Below, in pieces: positions 33,463-46,136 of a stretch of 64,000 nt of DNA. The position numbers and the translations under genes were made by a program. Numbering within the stretch: the stretch's first letter is position 1; the number at the start of each line of letters is the position of its first letter. The notes beneath the pieces were generated by a model, which did no database searches, was not told where the DNA came from, and saw nothing but the letters and a program-made list of their open reading frames with translations. The DNA comes from Dolomedes plantarius (lineage: Eukaryota > Arthropoda > Arachnida > Araneae > Dolomedidae): the NCBI GenBank assembly GCA_907164885.2, contig OU015498.1, forward strand, positions 90,057,649-90,121,648. The letters are read 5' to 3'.

Positions 33463-34537
33463 AGGGTAAAGGAGTCTGAAATCTTCAGTTACTGTTTATC
33501 TTTAGTCAACGTTTAGATATATTACTAAACAAGAAATGCTTATATAATGAAAAGTGTTGAAAAAAGATTATGCCAAAACAGTCTTGACAGCCAGTTATCA
33601 AGTGAGGGGAATCCTGTTTGAAATAAAAATCTTTCTTTTTGAAATTCGCTTAAATATTGCGAGCTACGTCAGTTGTAAAATAATGGTTATTTATACCATA
33701 AATTTGTTTGTCAAATTGAATGACGTCCCCTAATCCTTCTGGGCATTGCTGGATTTTGAGATATTGACTTTTTACGTGTCTCTCAGTTCTAATTTGGCTA
33801 AGAGTTGCCTGAAAAGTACAAAGCATAATATTAGGGAGAAATAAGAGGAAAACATAGTAGCCAACCAGTTTTATGATCTTCGTTTCACGTATTTGTAGAC
33901 CTCAATGGACCACCGATATTGTATGCTTGATATTTCTGGGATTTTTATAGGAATAAATTAAAAAAAAGGGAAAAATACAAAAAAAGGAAAAAAAGGGAAC
34001 AATACAAAACTGAAACTGCAAAGGAAAACGAAATGGAAAATACATAAACAAGAAAAGCAACTAAGATAAAATTCTCATGCAATCACGGGCCTCCAATACA
34101 GTCTGTACAGAGAACGCCCATAGTACATAAAACGTTAATTTAGCGTAAATATAACGTTAACTGAACGGCAAAGTAATCTTTCAGAGCAGCAGCTTCTTTT
34201 TTTTTTTTATAATATTATAACCATGAATTCAGAATCTACGTTTGTATCTGATGATTACAGAATTTGTTTTAATAACTTTATACGCATTTACCTTTAATTA
34301 ATGACGAATATTGGCTCCTAAATTGCCTGTGCTTTGGTGATAAATTTACGGATTTTTTTAAACGTATATATCCTCACAATTAAATCTATTCCATGTCTCT
34401 CAAATCATTAAACTCGAGTAATATTTCATTATTTTCTTTTACTATCTCGATAGTAATGCATCAACTTAACATACGAAAGATTTACGATTGCTGAGAAAAC
34501 AAAACGGATGTTATCTTTTATAAATTGTATTTTTTGG
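33463..34537. other. unassigned DNA with A/G-rich low-complexity run
   Basis: A run of AAAAAGGGAAAA-type sequence lies at about 33957-34010. Nothing else was recognised. Confidence 0.4.
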
Positions 34538-34905
34538 CGGGCTCTAGGTAGCTTAGTGGTAGCGCATTGGCTTTAATGCCGAGGGTGCTCGAATAGAATC
34601 CCGACAAGCGCCATCAAATACCTCCTTGTCTAGGTCGGATATGGGCACGTTAAATTTGTAGTCCTGAAACTCCCTCTATGTGGTCAGAGAGGGTAGGACA
34701 GGGTACGATCCCCCCCCCCCAGATGCCACTCCTGGAGGTGCTCGGTAAAAATTGCGGTGGCACCTGGCTAAATCAGACTCCGACCATTATAAACCATATA
34801 TTGTGGTGCCATTATAAACAGGAGTCGCACCCCTCATTCCGCTAGCATAAATGGACCTAGTGTAGCATAAATTCCGGCAGGGGGCATTTGAAACAACAAC
34901 AACAT
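34538..34905 (+). mobile_element. SINE-B, fullest copy
   Basis: The tRNA-like head has box A TAGCTTAGTGGTAGCGCATT and a box B close to GCTCGAATAGAATCCCGAC. The body has AGGTCGGATATGGGCACGTT, GTGGTCAGAGAGGGTAGGAC, a C-run, GATGCCACTCCTGGAGGTGC, AATTGCGGTGGCACCTGGCT, and GGCAGGGGGCATTTG before an (AAC)n tail. The other SINE-B copies in the window can be aligned to this one. Confidence 0.8.
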
Positions 34906-35570
34906 ATTGTTTGGCAAAAATTTAAAAACAAAAACAACATGATATGTGAAGTGCGCAGTTAAATACGTTTCATCGTTTGAGAAAACAACCACACAAATCA
35001 CTCATCGCCCATATTACTTCTTTATTTGAGAAAACGATTAAAAAAGATCCACTTCATGCCTTTGAAGCTTATGTTTCTCAAAAGCTAACTAGTTAAACTA
35101 TTTATATCTATCACAAGCTATTCCAAGCTGTAGACAGGGGTGTGTCATGCCAACTCTAATGGTCTTACGAATTTTCGAAATTAATACTTTTGCCCTCAGC
35201 AACTGGCAGTTACAGAGGATACGGCTATGGAATGAAGAAATATGACTTACCGTGTAAGGAATAAGAGAAATGATTGATAGATTTGTTCTAGAAGCACTGA
35301 CTGCCATAAACCTGAAAATAAAAATTCTAAATTTAGAGTCCAGATACTTAAATATATTGATTTGGATAGGAAAAAGATAAAGGTATTTTACAATAGAAAT
35401 AAAATGATGGTATTTTGCACTTGTTGATCTCTGTGACTGAGTAAGTCCCATGACTTATTAAATTTATGTAATAATGGAGAAAAAGAAGCATCCTTTTCAA
35501 AGCAAAATATATAATAGACTTTGATGGGAGATACTCGTGGAAACTTATCAGAATATCACATACATACATA
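34906..35570. other. unassigned DNA
   Basis: Antisense frames of 117 and 81 residues (35098-35593) have no recognisable domain; the second enters the microsatellite. Confidence 0.35.
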
Positions 35571-35622
35571 CAAACATACATATATACATACATACATATA
35601 TAGAGAGAGAGGTGTGTGTGTT
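35560..35622. repeat. imperfect (CATA)n/(TA)n/(GA)n/(TG)n microsatellite
   Basis: CATACATACATACAAACATA followed by short TA, GA and TG runs. Confidence 0.9.
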
Positions 35623-35667
35623 ACTTAAAGTATTGAATGACTTAAGGTATTGAAAAACAATTGACTG

Positions 35668-35855
35668 GTTTGGAATACTACATTCCATTCCAGTTTTGCA
35701 GACTATGGGCTAAACGAACGCAGATTTACAGTTTAAACTTGATTCCGAACAGGTATAATAATCCAATCCTAACATGGAATTTGAACTAGCAAGGATTCAA
35801 AACGCAAATCCTATAAAAGGTTCACTAGCCAATCGGCTAGAGTTCAGTCGATTAA
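35668..35855 (-). mobile_element. SINE-A, diverged copy
   Basis: The plus strand shows CTGGTTTGGAATAC at the 3' end of the SINE, TACAGTTTAAACTTGATTCC (body), TTCAAAACGCAAATC (box B) and TCACTAGCCAATCGGCTAG (box A). The order fits a minus-strand SINE-A. Confidence 0.55.
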
Positions 35856-36016
35856 ATAACGAGCCTAATACTGTGATTATAATTTCCACTAAATTAATTA
35901 TCACATTTTAACTTTCTCCATGTCGTTTCACTTCCCATCTACAAAGAGCTAAATTTTTATTTTCCATTGTACTGCACCTTTTAATATGTTATTTCTTGTA
36001 ATAGCCATCCACCGTT

Positions 36017-36095
36017 GAGGATCAGTATTCGAACCAGAGTCGTCTAATCTCGAGACAGGAATTGTATTGACTGCGCTATCACGAAGACGTAAGGA
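36017..36095 (-). mobile_element. tRNA-like fragment (SINE head or tRNA pseudogene)
   Basis: On the minus strand GTGATAGCGCAGTCAATAC (box A-like) and CTCTGGTTCGAATACTG (box B-like) lie at tRNA spacing. No cloverleaf acceptor stem could be confirmed by eye. Confidence 0.4.
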
Positions 36096-36591
36096 ATTCT
36101 TCAACGTAAACAAACGGTAGACCTTACCAGAATTATTAAAGCATTTGTCAAATATTTAAAACAAATGTGGGTGAAAACTCAGTCTTAAATCGGTTTCCCT
36201 TGAAATAGTTTATCTCAAATCTTTCTGGTTAAAATCCTTTGCTAATGTTATCTTACTCTAATGGCAGGACATTAGTAGATGCATTTGATAAAATTGTTCA
36301 ACATTATTGAAATTTCAGGATTTAAATTTTGACCGATAAGACTTGAAATACATTTTTTTACAACTGTAACTGATTTTTCAAAAAAGAAAAAAATCTAAAA
36401 CTGCTTATCCTTTGGAAAAAATGTGATATTTCTCACATCGTCCTGTATTCTTTATGAGACCCGAGACAAAGGAAGTTGTTCTGTACTTCTTCATCTTTAA
36501 TTTATTTAATTTTTGACAGAGCTACCTCCTCTTAAACCTTGAATATTCGTCATAATTTCTAATGGTCTGAAACCTTCTTTCAAACAGCCGG

Positions 36592-36675
36592 ACACTTGCC
36601 AATACTGGGACCTGAACCAGTGTCTCCTGACCCTAAAGACCTTATTCTAACAACTATTTCGGCAACGTGAGGAAA
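36592..36675 (-). mobile_element. tRNA-like fragment (SINE head)
   Basis: On the minus strand GCCGAAATAGTTGTTAGAAT starts a tRNA-like head that ends in box B GGTTCAGGTCCCAGTATTGG. It is probably a third SINE lineage without a preserved body. Confidence 0.4.
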
Positions 36676-36719
36676 TATTCTTTGTCGAAATCCATTCCTC
36701 AAAATCTCTTCAGGAATAA

Positions 36720-37830
36720 AGCTTAAAGAAGGTATTACTATTTCTTAACATATCCTCATACACATATGCATCCCAGTCCTTCCCTATGCAGAATTAAAAG
36801 CACAGTATAACTTTACAAAGTTTTTAAATAGCATTTCTTTTTCTAAATAGTTTTAGTAAAAAAGTTTAAGGCTTTTGATTAGCTTTTGAGGTTTTTACTA
36901 TTTCACAACATACCCTGATACACATACAAGTCATTGTCATTTTCTGACCTGTATTAAAAGCGCAGCACTACCTAAAAGTTTTTTTTTTTTAACATCGTTT
37001 ACTTTTCTCAATAATTTGAGGGGGGAAAAGCACGGTGAAGGATTTTCTATTTTTTTAACATACCTTGATACGCATAAAGCACAGTATTTCCCTATTCAGC
37101 ATTAAAAGTGCAGTACAACATAAAAGTTTTTTAATGTGGTTCCCTTTTCTCAACAGCTTAGGGGAAAAAATTCAGGCAGTCTCTTCTAATGAAACTACCG
37201 TGGGTTATTAACGTAGGATTAATTATCGTTGCTTATCTCTTTTGTATGTATATATGTATTTATGTGTTATGCATATACGTATGTATCTATATATATATGT
37301 ACGTGTATATAAATATATATATATATGTGTGTGTGTCAGTCAGTCAAAATTTTGACGCATTTTGGTATTTTTCTGTTTAACATTTACTGCTTGCCCAAAC
37401 GATACAGACTGGGTTTGGCGCGCTGTCAAAATTATAACTCGCGACACAGGACATCTGAAATTTTGCTTTTCAGAGGACCGTTATGAAGGAACGTTATCCT
37501 ATGTTTAAAAAGTCTTAGAAGGTTTTTCTATTTTTTTTAACATATCCAGATAAGCATAAACCACAATCATTCCCTATTCCACATTAAAAGTATATAGTAC
37601 TTAAAAGTTTTTAAATACAATATCCTTTTCTCAATAGTTTGAGGAAAAAGGGCTTAGAGGAGGTTTAAACTATTTTTTAACATACCCTGATACGCATAAG
37701 CCACAGTCATTCCCGATTTAGCATTACATGTATAGTACTACTTAAAAGTTTTTAAATAACATCGCATTTAAATAACATTTTAAATAAGCCCTAATCCTTT
37801 TCTCAACAGTTAGGGAAAAACAACAAATGT
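36720..37830. repeat. tandem array of about 140-160 bp units, interrupted by a transposon
   Basis: The motif TTAACATACCCTGATACGCA or a variant begins units at about 36745, 36905, 37056, 37537 and 37677. Each unit continues with a CATTCCCTATTCAGCATTAAAAG-like segment, TAAAAGTTTTTAAATA and TTTTCTCAAYAGTTTGAGG. The jump between units three and four is explained by the 334-bp element at 37174-37507. Confidence 0.85.
37174..37507. mobile_element. second copy of the element nested at 9937, inside a tandem array
   Basis: It shares AATGAAACTACCGTGGGTTA, GGTTTGGCGCGCTGTC and GAACGTTATCCTATGTTTA with the 9937-10156 copy. It is longer because an imperfect (TATG)n/(TA)n/(TG)n microsatellite (about 37245-37336) lies inside. 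A weak target duplication (AAAAAATTC against AAAAAGTC) may flank it. Confidence 0.7.
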
Positions 37831-40800
37831 ATCATTTTGAAAAATGAAAAGTTTCACTTCTGCTTCTAACCTTTTATGGCATGTAATGAACCTTGAAAGC
37901 AGATAATTACAAGTTTATTCTATCTAGGCTTTGAGAAAATCCAGAAATGCTTAAATAAAAATGCAAAAATTTAGGAAGAGAGCGGAATCGAATTGAAGGC
38001 TTTCCGTGTTTAAAAAATAATTTTAAAACGCAGCGTTATGATATCAAAACGTTCTTTGCTGATCTTTAAGTTCAACGAACAAACAAAAAAAGAGGAAATT
38101 AATGAAAAATTAACAAAATTCGGTCGATAAATTAAAGAATTAATACAGAATTCATTGAATGAATTTTATATTGGCCGGGACATATTAAGTAAATAGAGAC
38201 AGTAATCGGGTAACAATTGAGTCCGTTTTTCTTTTTAAGAAAAGATAAATTTGAACTTTTAAAATGTTAAAATAAAGAAACAATAATAACAATGTCGTAT
38301 GAAGATTTACGATATTACTAATTGAAATTATTTTAACGCATGTGAAATATATAGAACGAAATATTTGTGATTTGGATAAAGAAACGGGAATGAAAAATTT
38401 TAGTAATAGTACTTTACGGTACGGTATAAGAATGTGAGAAAAGCTTTTTTGTACTTTTTCTTTTTTACATCGTAATTCAATTTTTTGTTATTATTCATTA
38501 AGTTATACACGCAAAAATATTCATACGTACGTTTAAAAGCAAAAATGATACGAAATCAGAGATTTATATAATTTATACAGATAACTATTTGCTCCATGAT
38601 CATGGGGGAAATTAAAACACATAAGCATACTAACAATAAGCATACTAACAATAAACACTCTAAATCCTCGAGACATACGTCAAAGTCAGCTTGAAGTGTA
38701 TCTATGCTTAAAAAGAGAATTAATTGCCATGGTGGTTTACAAATTACGAGGCTACGGATTCGATTCCTGGTTCGAGAGTGGGAAGTTTCCGAATGTAGAA
38801 TATGGAAATTAATGAATGCCTCATAATATTTCCAGCTGGTTTTTGTATGAAGATGCTTTAAATCCAACAAAACTCTTCGTCGATAGAAAACTATTACTGC
38901 AAAAATTACTGTTTTTGAGGCTACTTACTGTCTAGTCTCAAGGTAGAAAACCACATGTTTGAAAAACATGTTTAAAAGAATTCTGTCGTTAATACGTTGA
39001 TCAATTTTTCAATGAGAACCTAGGGTATGGCGTAAAAGTCGCTTTCAATCTTAAGTAAACAAATCTAACATTAGTGAGCAAACAAGAGGGTTTTTATTGT
39101 ATTGCGGATTGAACGTGTCAGCATTGCCTGGATGGGAATTCTTTAAAGTAGAATACGTAATTCAAAATAAGCCAAAATTCTGAAGGCACAAGTCTGCAAA
39201 GTCTTTGCAAATCAGCTTCGCAAAACTTCCAGGAAATATTAACTTCCTACTAACTCTTGCAATAGAACTCCGGGAAAATACAATACAGTGTCTGTACACC
39301 CACATGCAAGAATCCGCGATGCGGCTTCCTCTCTTCACTTCTTTTATACACGCTATCTTTTAAACGTTCAGATTTTACATTAAATTAGCATAAAAAATTT
39401 GATTATAATGAATCTTACACCCCAGCTCTTGTTCTTGGCCATTCATAAAGTGATTCTCAGAGAATATAGGAAAAGAAAAGAAAATCACTAGTTTTAATGT
39501 TAGTAACCCATCTTGCGATATTTCTACATACAGTTTGGTAAAAACAACAACAGAATTGCTACTGAAATTTAAAGTTCAACACTTGAATTACTTAACAAAT
39601 CGGGGAATGGGGTTACAGCGCAAATTGTCCCTTTTCTTCACTGCGCCACTAAAAGTGCAAAACTTTTAATTTCTTTTATCCGATTTTCAGAACGTATGCG
39701 CTGAAGAGCAGGTAAATACAATACTTCGACCCTAAATTATGAACCTATGTTGAGATCTGACGACTATAGACTTTCCTTTTTGCAATTTTATTTTAAGCGT
39801 TTACCGTAAAATAATCAATGAAGTATCTGTACATATATCGCCAGCGCCCCTAATTTTACGAATTGTTTACAGTGAATAGACATAATATATAGTCACTCTG
39901 AAACCCAATATAAAGTTTCTACTTTAATTTCATGGAAACAACGCTGTACACAGCTCAATTTCTTACGTGCATGTGTGTATAATATAAATAAAAATAAAAC
40001 TAAAACTGATTGAATTATGAGAATTTATATTCAGATGTCATGTATCAACTTTGGTTAATATGTTTTGTAAGTAAGTTAAAACTACAGATATAGCAAAGGG
40101 AAATAACCTTTCGAAATTTATGGTACCAAGCTTAAACAATTTTGAAAAAAAAATAATAAAGATACATACTTTCTACAGGAGAGAGAAATAACTGATTAAT
40201 TATACAAGCCCTGAATACAAGCTTTAATTAATTTTTACGAATGTTATAGTATTAAAAGTACATAAAAATAAAAATGCAATTAAAAGTATGAATTATTTTC
40301 TCTGAGAGTAGGATAGTATGTACTGTTTTACTTTGCAAATGTTAACCAATCTAATTGGCTATACTTAAAATACTATTAATATTCATCAAAAAATATGAAA
40401 TAAAATTATTGAGTAGTTAATATCATCAATATCACCTCTTTTAAAAATGCATATGCTACAACAATGCGAATATACTACAACTATGCAAATAATCAACAGT
40501 CCACGAAATTTATTCAGTCATATATACATGTTCATAGATACATCTCATAAGAGAAAATAATGCTAATACATTCGCAAAATAGGATAAATATTAATAAATA
40601 CGTTTCGAGACATTCTCTACGCAAAAGATATTCCGAAATGAAAAAAAAAGTAACTCAATGAAAGGAAAAATAACCTTATATGCAAATTTAATTAAATCCT
40701 GAACACCATACAAAGGAAATGATCTTCAAAGTAAAAGGTAAATCAGACGCCATTTCCTCCCCTAATACATTGATTGGAAGGGAGGGAAATACTCTGAAAA

Positions 40801-41111
40801 ATACTCGATAAAACGGAGCAATTAAATAAACGTCAATTATTAAGCACTGTGTAGCAAACACAGATGGGGGTTCAACAATGAGTAAGCACTTTTGATTACA
40901 TGACTAGCATGAGAATACGGTTATGGATTTAGTTTCCAAATGACCTGTTAAGAGTTCTTTTAAACTTGATTAACTGCAAATGCTTTTATCTAAGAACCTG
41001 ATAAGGTTAAAAGAACTGGATAATTTTGGTTTTATGGTCGTAACAGTTATTTACTAACAATTCGCTATTTATTGAGAACTTAGCTGCTATAAATACGTCC
41101 AGTAAATTATT
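37831..41111. other. long unassigned AT-rich stretch
   Basis: More than 3 kb with little structure. A possible box-B-like GATTCGATTCCTGGTTCGAG lies at 38758-38777, a weak sign of a SINE remnant. A less AT-rich patch is at 40730-40810. Frames of about 100 residues (such as 38556-38870 minus) show no domain. Confidence 0.45.
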
Positions 41112-41120
41112 GGAAGATTT

Positions 41121-41474
41121 GTTGTTGTTGTTGTTGTTTCTAATGCCCCCTGGCCGGAAGTATTCCAGACCAGGTCCATGTAAGCTAGCGGGCAGAAGGA
41201 TGCAGCTCCGGCATATAATGGCACCACAAGGGTAGGACTCCGATTTAGACAGGTGCCACCACAATTTTGACCGAGCACTCCCCAGGGGCGACATTTGGGC
41301 GGACAGTACCCTCTCCCCACCTCTCTGACCTCCCAGAGGAATATTTCGGTCTACGGATTTAACGTGCCCATATCCGGCCTATACACGGATTTATTTAATT
41401 ACGCTTGTCGTAATTTTATATGAGCACTCTTAGCACCGAAAGCCGACGCGCTACAACTAGGCTAACTCGGGTCC
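41121..41474 (-). mobile_element. SINE-B with 9-bp target duplication
   Basis: It is bounded by GGAAGATTT at 41112-41120 and 41475-41483. In minus orientation it ends in a (AAC)n tail (plus-strand TTGTTGTTGTTG at 41121), and the box-A side is at about 41440-41474 (AGCCGACGCGCTACAACTAG on the plus strand). The body motifs GGTGCCACCACAATTTTGAC and TAACGTGCCCATATCCGGCC are shared with the other copies. Overlapping antisense frames are by-products. Confidence 0.85.
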
Positions 41475-41869
41475 GGAAGATTTTTTTAAAAATATCTATA
41501 TCGAATGTAAGATCGGAGTACCTGAAGCAAGGGTTAGAATCAAATCATCTATCCTAACAACCGCTGTGAAGAGAGTTGAGGGTTGGCTGAGTATATTACT
41601 GCAAAAATTTCAGTTTATTAATAGCCGTATGAATTGAATTAATTACGATTTGTATAGTGATAAAGGGACGTGTTACGTTTTGTCCAGTTTTAACTTCCTA
41701 ACTCAATACACAGGTTTAGTGATGATATGTAAAAGATTTTAAAAAATCGTTATTAAAATGAACAATCTAAGAAAGATTCCCCCTACACAAAAATACAATT
41801 AAAAATTTGTTTACTAACAAATTAAGAATTACAGTTTGTGGCCTAGGAATACTATAAAAACCCTAATAA

Positions 41870-42022
41870 TCTAGGAGGACAAATTTGGCGTTCAGTCCCT
41901 TATCCTGCGGGTTCAAGAACCACTGTTGGTATAGTTCGGAATTGGCTTTGAAACATAGGATCCGGTATAATCCGCTCTTGTTTAGTAACGGTTAACAATA
42001 GCGCTCTCAAAAACCAGCCAAC
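41870..42022 (+). mobile_element. SINE-A, diverged copy
   Basis: Box B is GCGGGTTCAAGAACCACTG, followed by TTGGTATAGTTCGGAATTGG and CTTTGAAACATAGGATCCGG, matching the SINE-A body in order. The box-A half is poor. Confidence 0.55.
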
Positions 42023-42484
42023 ATATTGAGGAAGACAAATTATAAAGGCTAAAAAAAGGTATATACCATAAATCCAAAAATTATCCTTTACCGTCTTGGC
42101 TAGGTAACTAATTCCTCGCCAAAATTTTGACCAGTCTGTAGCACAACGTCATCAAGGGCTGGGGATTGGAAATCATATTTACGGGAGCATTCTTTTACAG
42201 GTTTTAGAATCCAGCGTTAATCAAAGGACCAAAAAAATGCGGTTGCAGTACTCGGAGAAGCCAAAAACTAAAACACTGCACAAAAGTCCCATTGTGTATT
42301 ACCCCAAGAAAAGGCATTGACTTTAACTTGTAAAGTAAAGTAACAGGTAACATTTTTCCTAGTGATAACTTCCTGATTCCCAATACTAAAGTTTAGTGGC
42401 AAGAGCAAAGCAAGATCACAATTAAAACGGACAATCTATTAAGAAATTTTGAAAAGAAAAGACAAAACCTTTGTGCTTGAGGAA
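42023..42484. other. unassigned DNA
   Basis: No feature recognised. Confidence 0.35.
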
Positions 42485-42693
42485 TAAACAGGAAATCCAA
42501 CGTAAATAAAGCATAAATAGCAGAAAGGTGCAATTTTGCATACGGCCGTTTCGAAGCTGCAAAGGAGCTTCTTCATCAGTACAAAGAAGTTCTTTGCACC
42601 GATGAAGAAGCTCCTTTGCAGCTTCGAAACGGCCGTATGCAAAATTGCACCTTACTGCTATTTGTGCTTTATTTACGTTGGATTTCCTGTTTA
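42485..42693. ncRNA. 209-bp palindrome with hammerhead-ribozyme-like cores on both strands
   Basis: The arms of about 100 bp pair almost perfectly around 42589. Plus strand: core CCGATGA (42599-42605), an extra A, helix II GAAGCT/AGCTTC (42607-42612/42620-42625), GAAA (42626-42629), a two-pair helix III around GGCC, A at the cleavage position 42637, and helix I TTTGCA/TGCAAA (42593-42598/42638-42643). Minus strand: the same layout with the canonical CTGATGA (42579-42573). Hammerheads need CUGANGA and GAAA with three helices; the plus core has C for U at position 4, and both have one extra A before helix II. The layout recalls the ribozyme-bearing ends of Penelope-like elements. No reverse transcriptase is nearby. 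An antisense frame here (42439-42642) is a by-product. Confidence 0.55.
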
Positions 42694-43817
42694 ATCTATT
42701 AAGGATTCAATTTTAGAACAACTAAAATTATGTCTGGTAATTAAATAAGAATGGCGGCTTTAAACTTAAGAACAGGTTAAAAAAGAATGTATTCCAGGAG
42801 AACAAACTGCAAAAGTTAAACCAGGCGGTTTATGAAGTACTGTCCATGAAGTACAGTGCAAATCTAGAATGTAGCCTAAGGTTGACCGATAGGAATTTAA
42901 GCCACGTTGCGTAGTGAATCCGGACAACTATTACTAGTTCTGCATGCACAAAAGTACTTAGATTCTCTAAGAAGTAGATTCTAAAAAGGAGCATGTATAA
43001 TTTTAAATTTATGCTTTGAAGGGAGAATATTTTTTTAATTGGGATTCGAAGTAAGAAGAGAAAAAAATGTAATAAAAAATCCCTTTAAAAAAATCGCATA
43101 TTTTTCCGTTTTAATCACAATTATTTTTAAAAATCTATTTCAAAAGACCGAACAGTTTGTAATTAGTTACTAGACTGAACATATAGCTTATAAAGATTGA
43201 GAAAAATTTATCGGGCTGTGATGTAATCAATCCCTTTAATATTATCCAGCCAGGCTGAAGACATCAGATTTCTCGGATCACTCCAGATTTTAAATTCTCA
43301 ATCAAATTAGGGATCACGTTCTGAACAAAAACAAACGTAGCCGGGATTAAATACTAATTAAGCACCCTGTTAATTACTTTTTTTACCCTACCCAATCGAA
43401 CTTAACGCGTAATTAAATAAAATCCATTCTGAAGTTTATTTTTTAATTCAGTCTCCCAGAAAAAATATTGAGAAAAACGGATTTTTCTTTGTGAAAATCG
43501 ATATGTTGGCTCAATTTTTTAAGTGTCTCAGTGTCTCACTTCTTTGATTTCCAATTTTTTTTTCTGTGCTTACGTTCAAACACTTACCGTTTAAAAAGCT
43601 TTATTCTATTTTTATAATGTTTTAATAAGAAGGAAAATAGTTTAAAGGGTTTTGTATACCTCCTTATATAACTGTCAGAGCATGAAGGGAAAAAGGATTT
43701 TATGAAAGGATCGAGTATTTTAAAATGTTTCTAACACAATACAAAAGTATGTAGAAAAAGTTGGTTCGAGATTCTGAATACGCCTGAAGGTGGTATTGAT
43801 AACATTCATTATTCTTT
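42694..43817. other. unassigned AT-rich DNA
   Basis: No recognised repeat or gene. Confidence 0.4.
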
Positions 43818-43823
43818 ATTCCC

Positions 43824-44146
43824 TTGTTGTTGTTCTTAATGCCCCCTGACTGGGAGTGCCAGACTAGGTCAACATAGGCTTCGGGCTGAGTAGTGCAGCT
43901 CCAGTTTATAATAGTCCGGTTTATAATACTTACTACAATGATCAGAGTCCGTCTCAGCTAGGTGCCACCACAATTTCGACCGATCACCCCCAGGGGCGAC
44001 ATCTGGGGGGATCGTACCTTCTCCACCCACTGACCTCATAGAAGGACTTTCCTGTCTATGTACTTAACGTGCCCATATCCTCCCTAGACACGAAGGTATT
44101 TAACGGCATTTGTCGGGAATCGAGCCTAGACACGACCTAGACACGA
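43824..44146 (-). mobile_element. SINE-B, truncated copy
   Basis: Plus-strand TTGTTGTTGTTCTTAATGCC and CCCTGACTGGGAGTGCCAGA mark the tail and 3' end. GGTGCCACCACAATTTCGAC and TTAACGTGCCCATATCCTCC are shared body blocks. ATTCCC at 43818-43823 and 44147-44152 may be the target duplication. The tRNA-like head is missing. Confidence 0.75.
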
Positions 44147-44152
44147 ATTCCC

Positions 44153-46136
44153 CTGTTAAACGTGGTAAAGGATAGCTGTATTACTTGTTTTACTGAAAAT
44201 TTTGGCAAACTTGAAAAGGGCAAAAACGCAAAGTGATTACAATAGTTCCATAGTGCTAACAAATAGTGTCAGTTTTACTCGCTCTTTATAGCAGAAAAGC
44301 TATAGAGAGAATATAGGGTATATAGGGAGCTGTATAGGGGTTAAAGCAATATGACAGTCTATGTTATAGAGTTTTTATGAAAAACCAAGAAAATTTAACA
44401 AAACACTACAAGGAAAAATTTTGTACGAAATAGTATTAATGCATTTATTAAGACAATCGTGTGATTCAGCACAATAACCTCTCAGTTATACGGCTTTCAA
44501 TTTTACGTCTCTGAATAATATGTATATTTTTGGTGTTTGCGTATTGGGAAATAAATTTATTCAGCTCTTGTTTATACATTTCGGTTTAAAAGGAATCTCA
44601 CCGAATTATAAAATGCAAAAATATCGAATTGATTCTCATTAATGCGAACATTCTGTTAAGTAGCTTATTTCCCAAACATTTTTTCTATGATTTTTTTCCT
44701 TCCCCCTTATTTGCATCTCCTGCGAGTATTCCAATTTTGGAATGAATCCCAGTTTTCCACAGAAATGGACATTGTCATCTATCTCTTTTTGGAATCCATA
44801 CCTCTACAGAACAGGTTGTTTCATAAGCCATTATCGCAACAAAGGGCTTGAACCTCGTATGCGTTCATGCCTTAAAAAGGAAAAGCTGGGGTAACCTTAC
44901 TGATTGGGTCAGATAAATGGTAATTTTTATTTCACTTCCTACCAAAGGAATAGAGAGGAATGACTGACATAATTAAAGGAAATTTTTTTTCTAATTTCTT
45001 TAAAAGTGAACCTAATTAATAACAACTGAAGAATAACCAAATTGTTGAAATGTTTAAATTAATTTACTTACATCAATTTTTTAAAAGTTACTTATACTTT
45101 GATGATGTACTCTCACTATATCTTTTTCAACTGTAAATTTCTTTTAAAATTACTTGACCTCGAGATTTTGCGATGTTCAGATTAATTCGTCTTTTGAGGT
45201 CGGACTCATGAAGAGGCAGTCGTATAAGGGAAAGTACACTGTATGTAAATTCTGCGGTAGTTTTCCCTGAGGAAAGTGTGGGAAATGGTATCAACTGTTG
45301 GAATCGGCATGAAACTGAGGAGTTGTAATACTTGTTCAGTTAAGCTTGATTAAGAAGAAATTTTTTAGAAGGAAAAAAACAATCAATTATTATTCACTTC
45401 TATAAGAATGATGACTTGGCACTTTTTATTATATTTATTACAGAGCACGAAAGAGTTTGATTTCCGAACGGCAATACATTACGTTGTCATTTTTGTGTTT
45501 TCCACGATTCGTATATCACGTTTGTGACTATACTTAAAAGGACTGTTCACCATAGACAACTATTTTTAAGAGACTTTTTGCAACGCAGCATTATAGCTTA
45601 CTCAGTTGAGTGGAGTAAGCTTTCTTTGCAGTTTAGAGAAGTTTGTACTTTAGTACAAGTGCCAAGTGCTTAGGTATATTGTACCTTAAAGGAAAATGAA
45701 AGTGACAAAAGAAGCCAAAATTTTAAAGTGCTCTGTAAGAAGCACTGACTGACATTTAGCAAACAAGGCTTCATTTACGAGTGATAAGTTCTAAGAAGCA
45801 TACGCTGACAGCACTTGTGCATTGAGTCATCCTACAGTATTGAGATAAAGTAAAATCTACTTAGTATAGTGGTCCTACTAAGATAAGTGTAATTTAACTA
45901 ACAGGTTTTGGAGGGAAACATTAATTCAGATGCCGTTATGGTCTGAGAAGTTCGTAGATTAATGATATATCAACTTAGTGGGACACCTGAGCTCTTTCCT
46001 AGGAGCATTGTCTCTGCAATTACTTCGAGTTATTTGCATATTAATCATAATTGGGTTATTTAAATGCAATGCCTATGAATATCTGAGCAAAAGACCTTGC
46101 AAAGTAAGAATGTAAATTTTAAAGTGAGGTCATTTA
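44153..46136. other. unassigned AT-rich DNA
   Basis: Nearly 2 kb without a recognisable element. A 9-bp-stem hairpin AGCTTACTC/GAGTAAGCT lies at 45595-45621. No credible frame. Confidence 0.4.

Noticed and set aside
42439..42642. 67-residue antisense frame with KKLLCSFETAVCKIAPFC
   Set aside because: It is the translation of the palindrome's arms, which carry the ribozyme-like motif; no sign of protein constraint.
42485..42693. Palindrome as a sequencing or assembly artefact
   Set aside because: The two arms differ at several positions and the centre is not an exact mirror, which argues against a chimeric read, although spanning reads would settle it.
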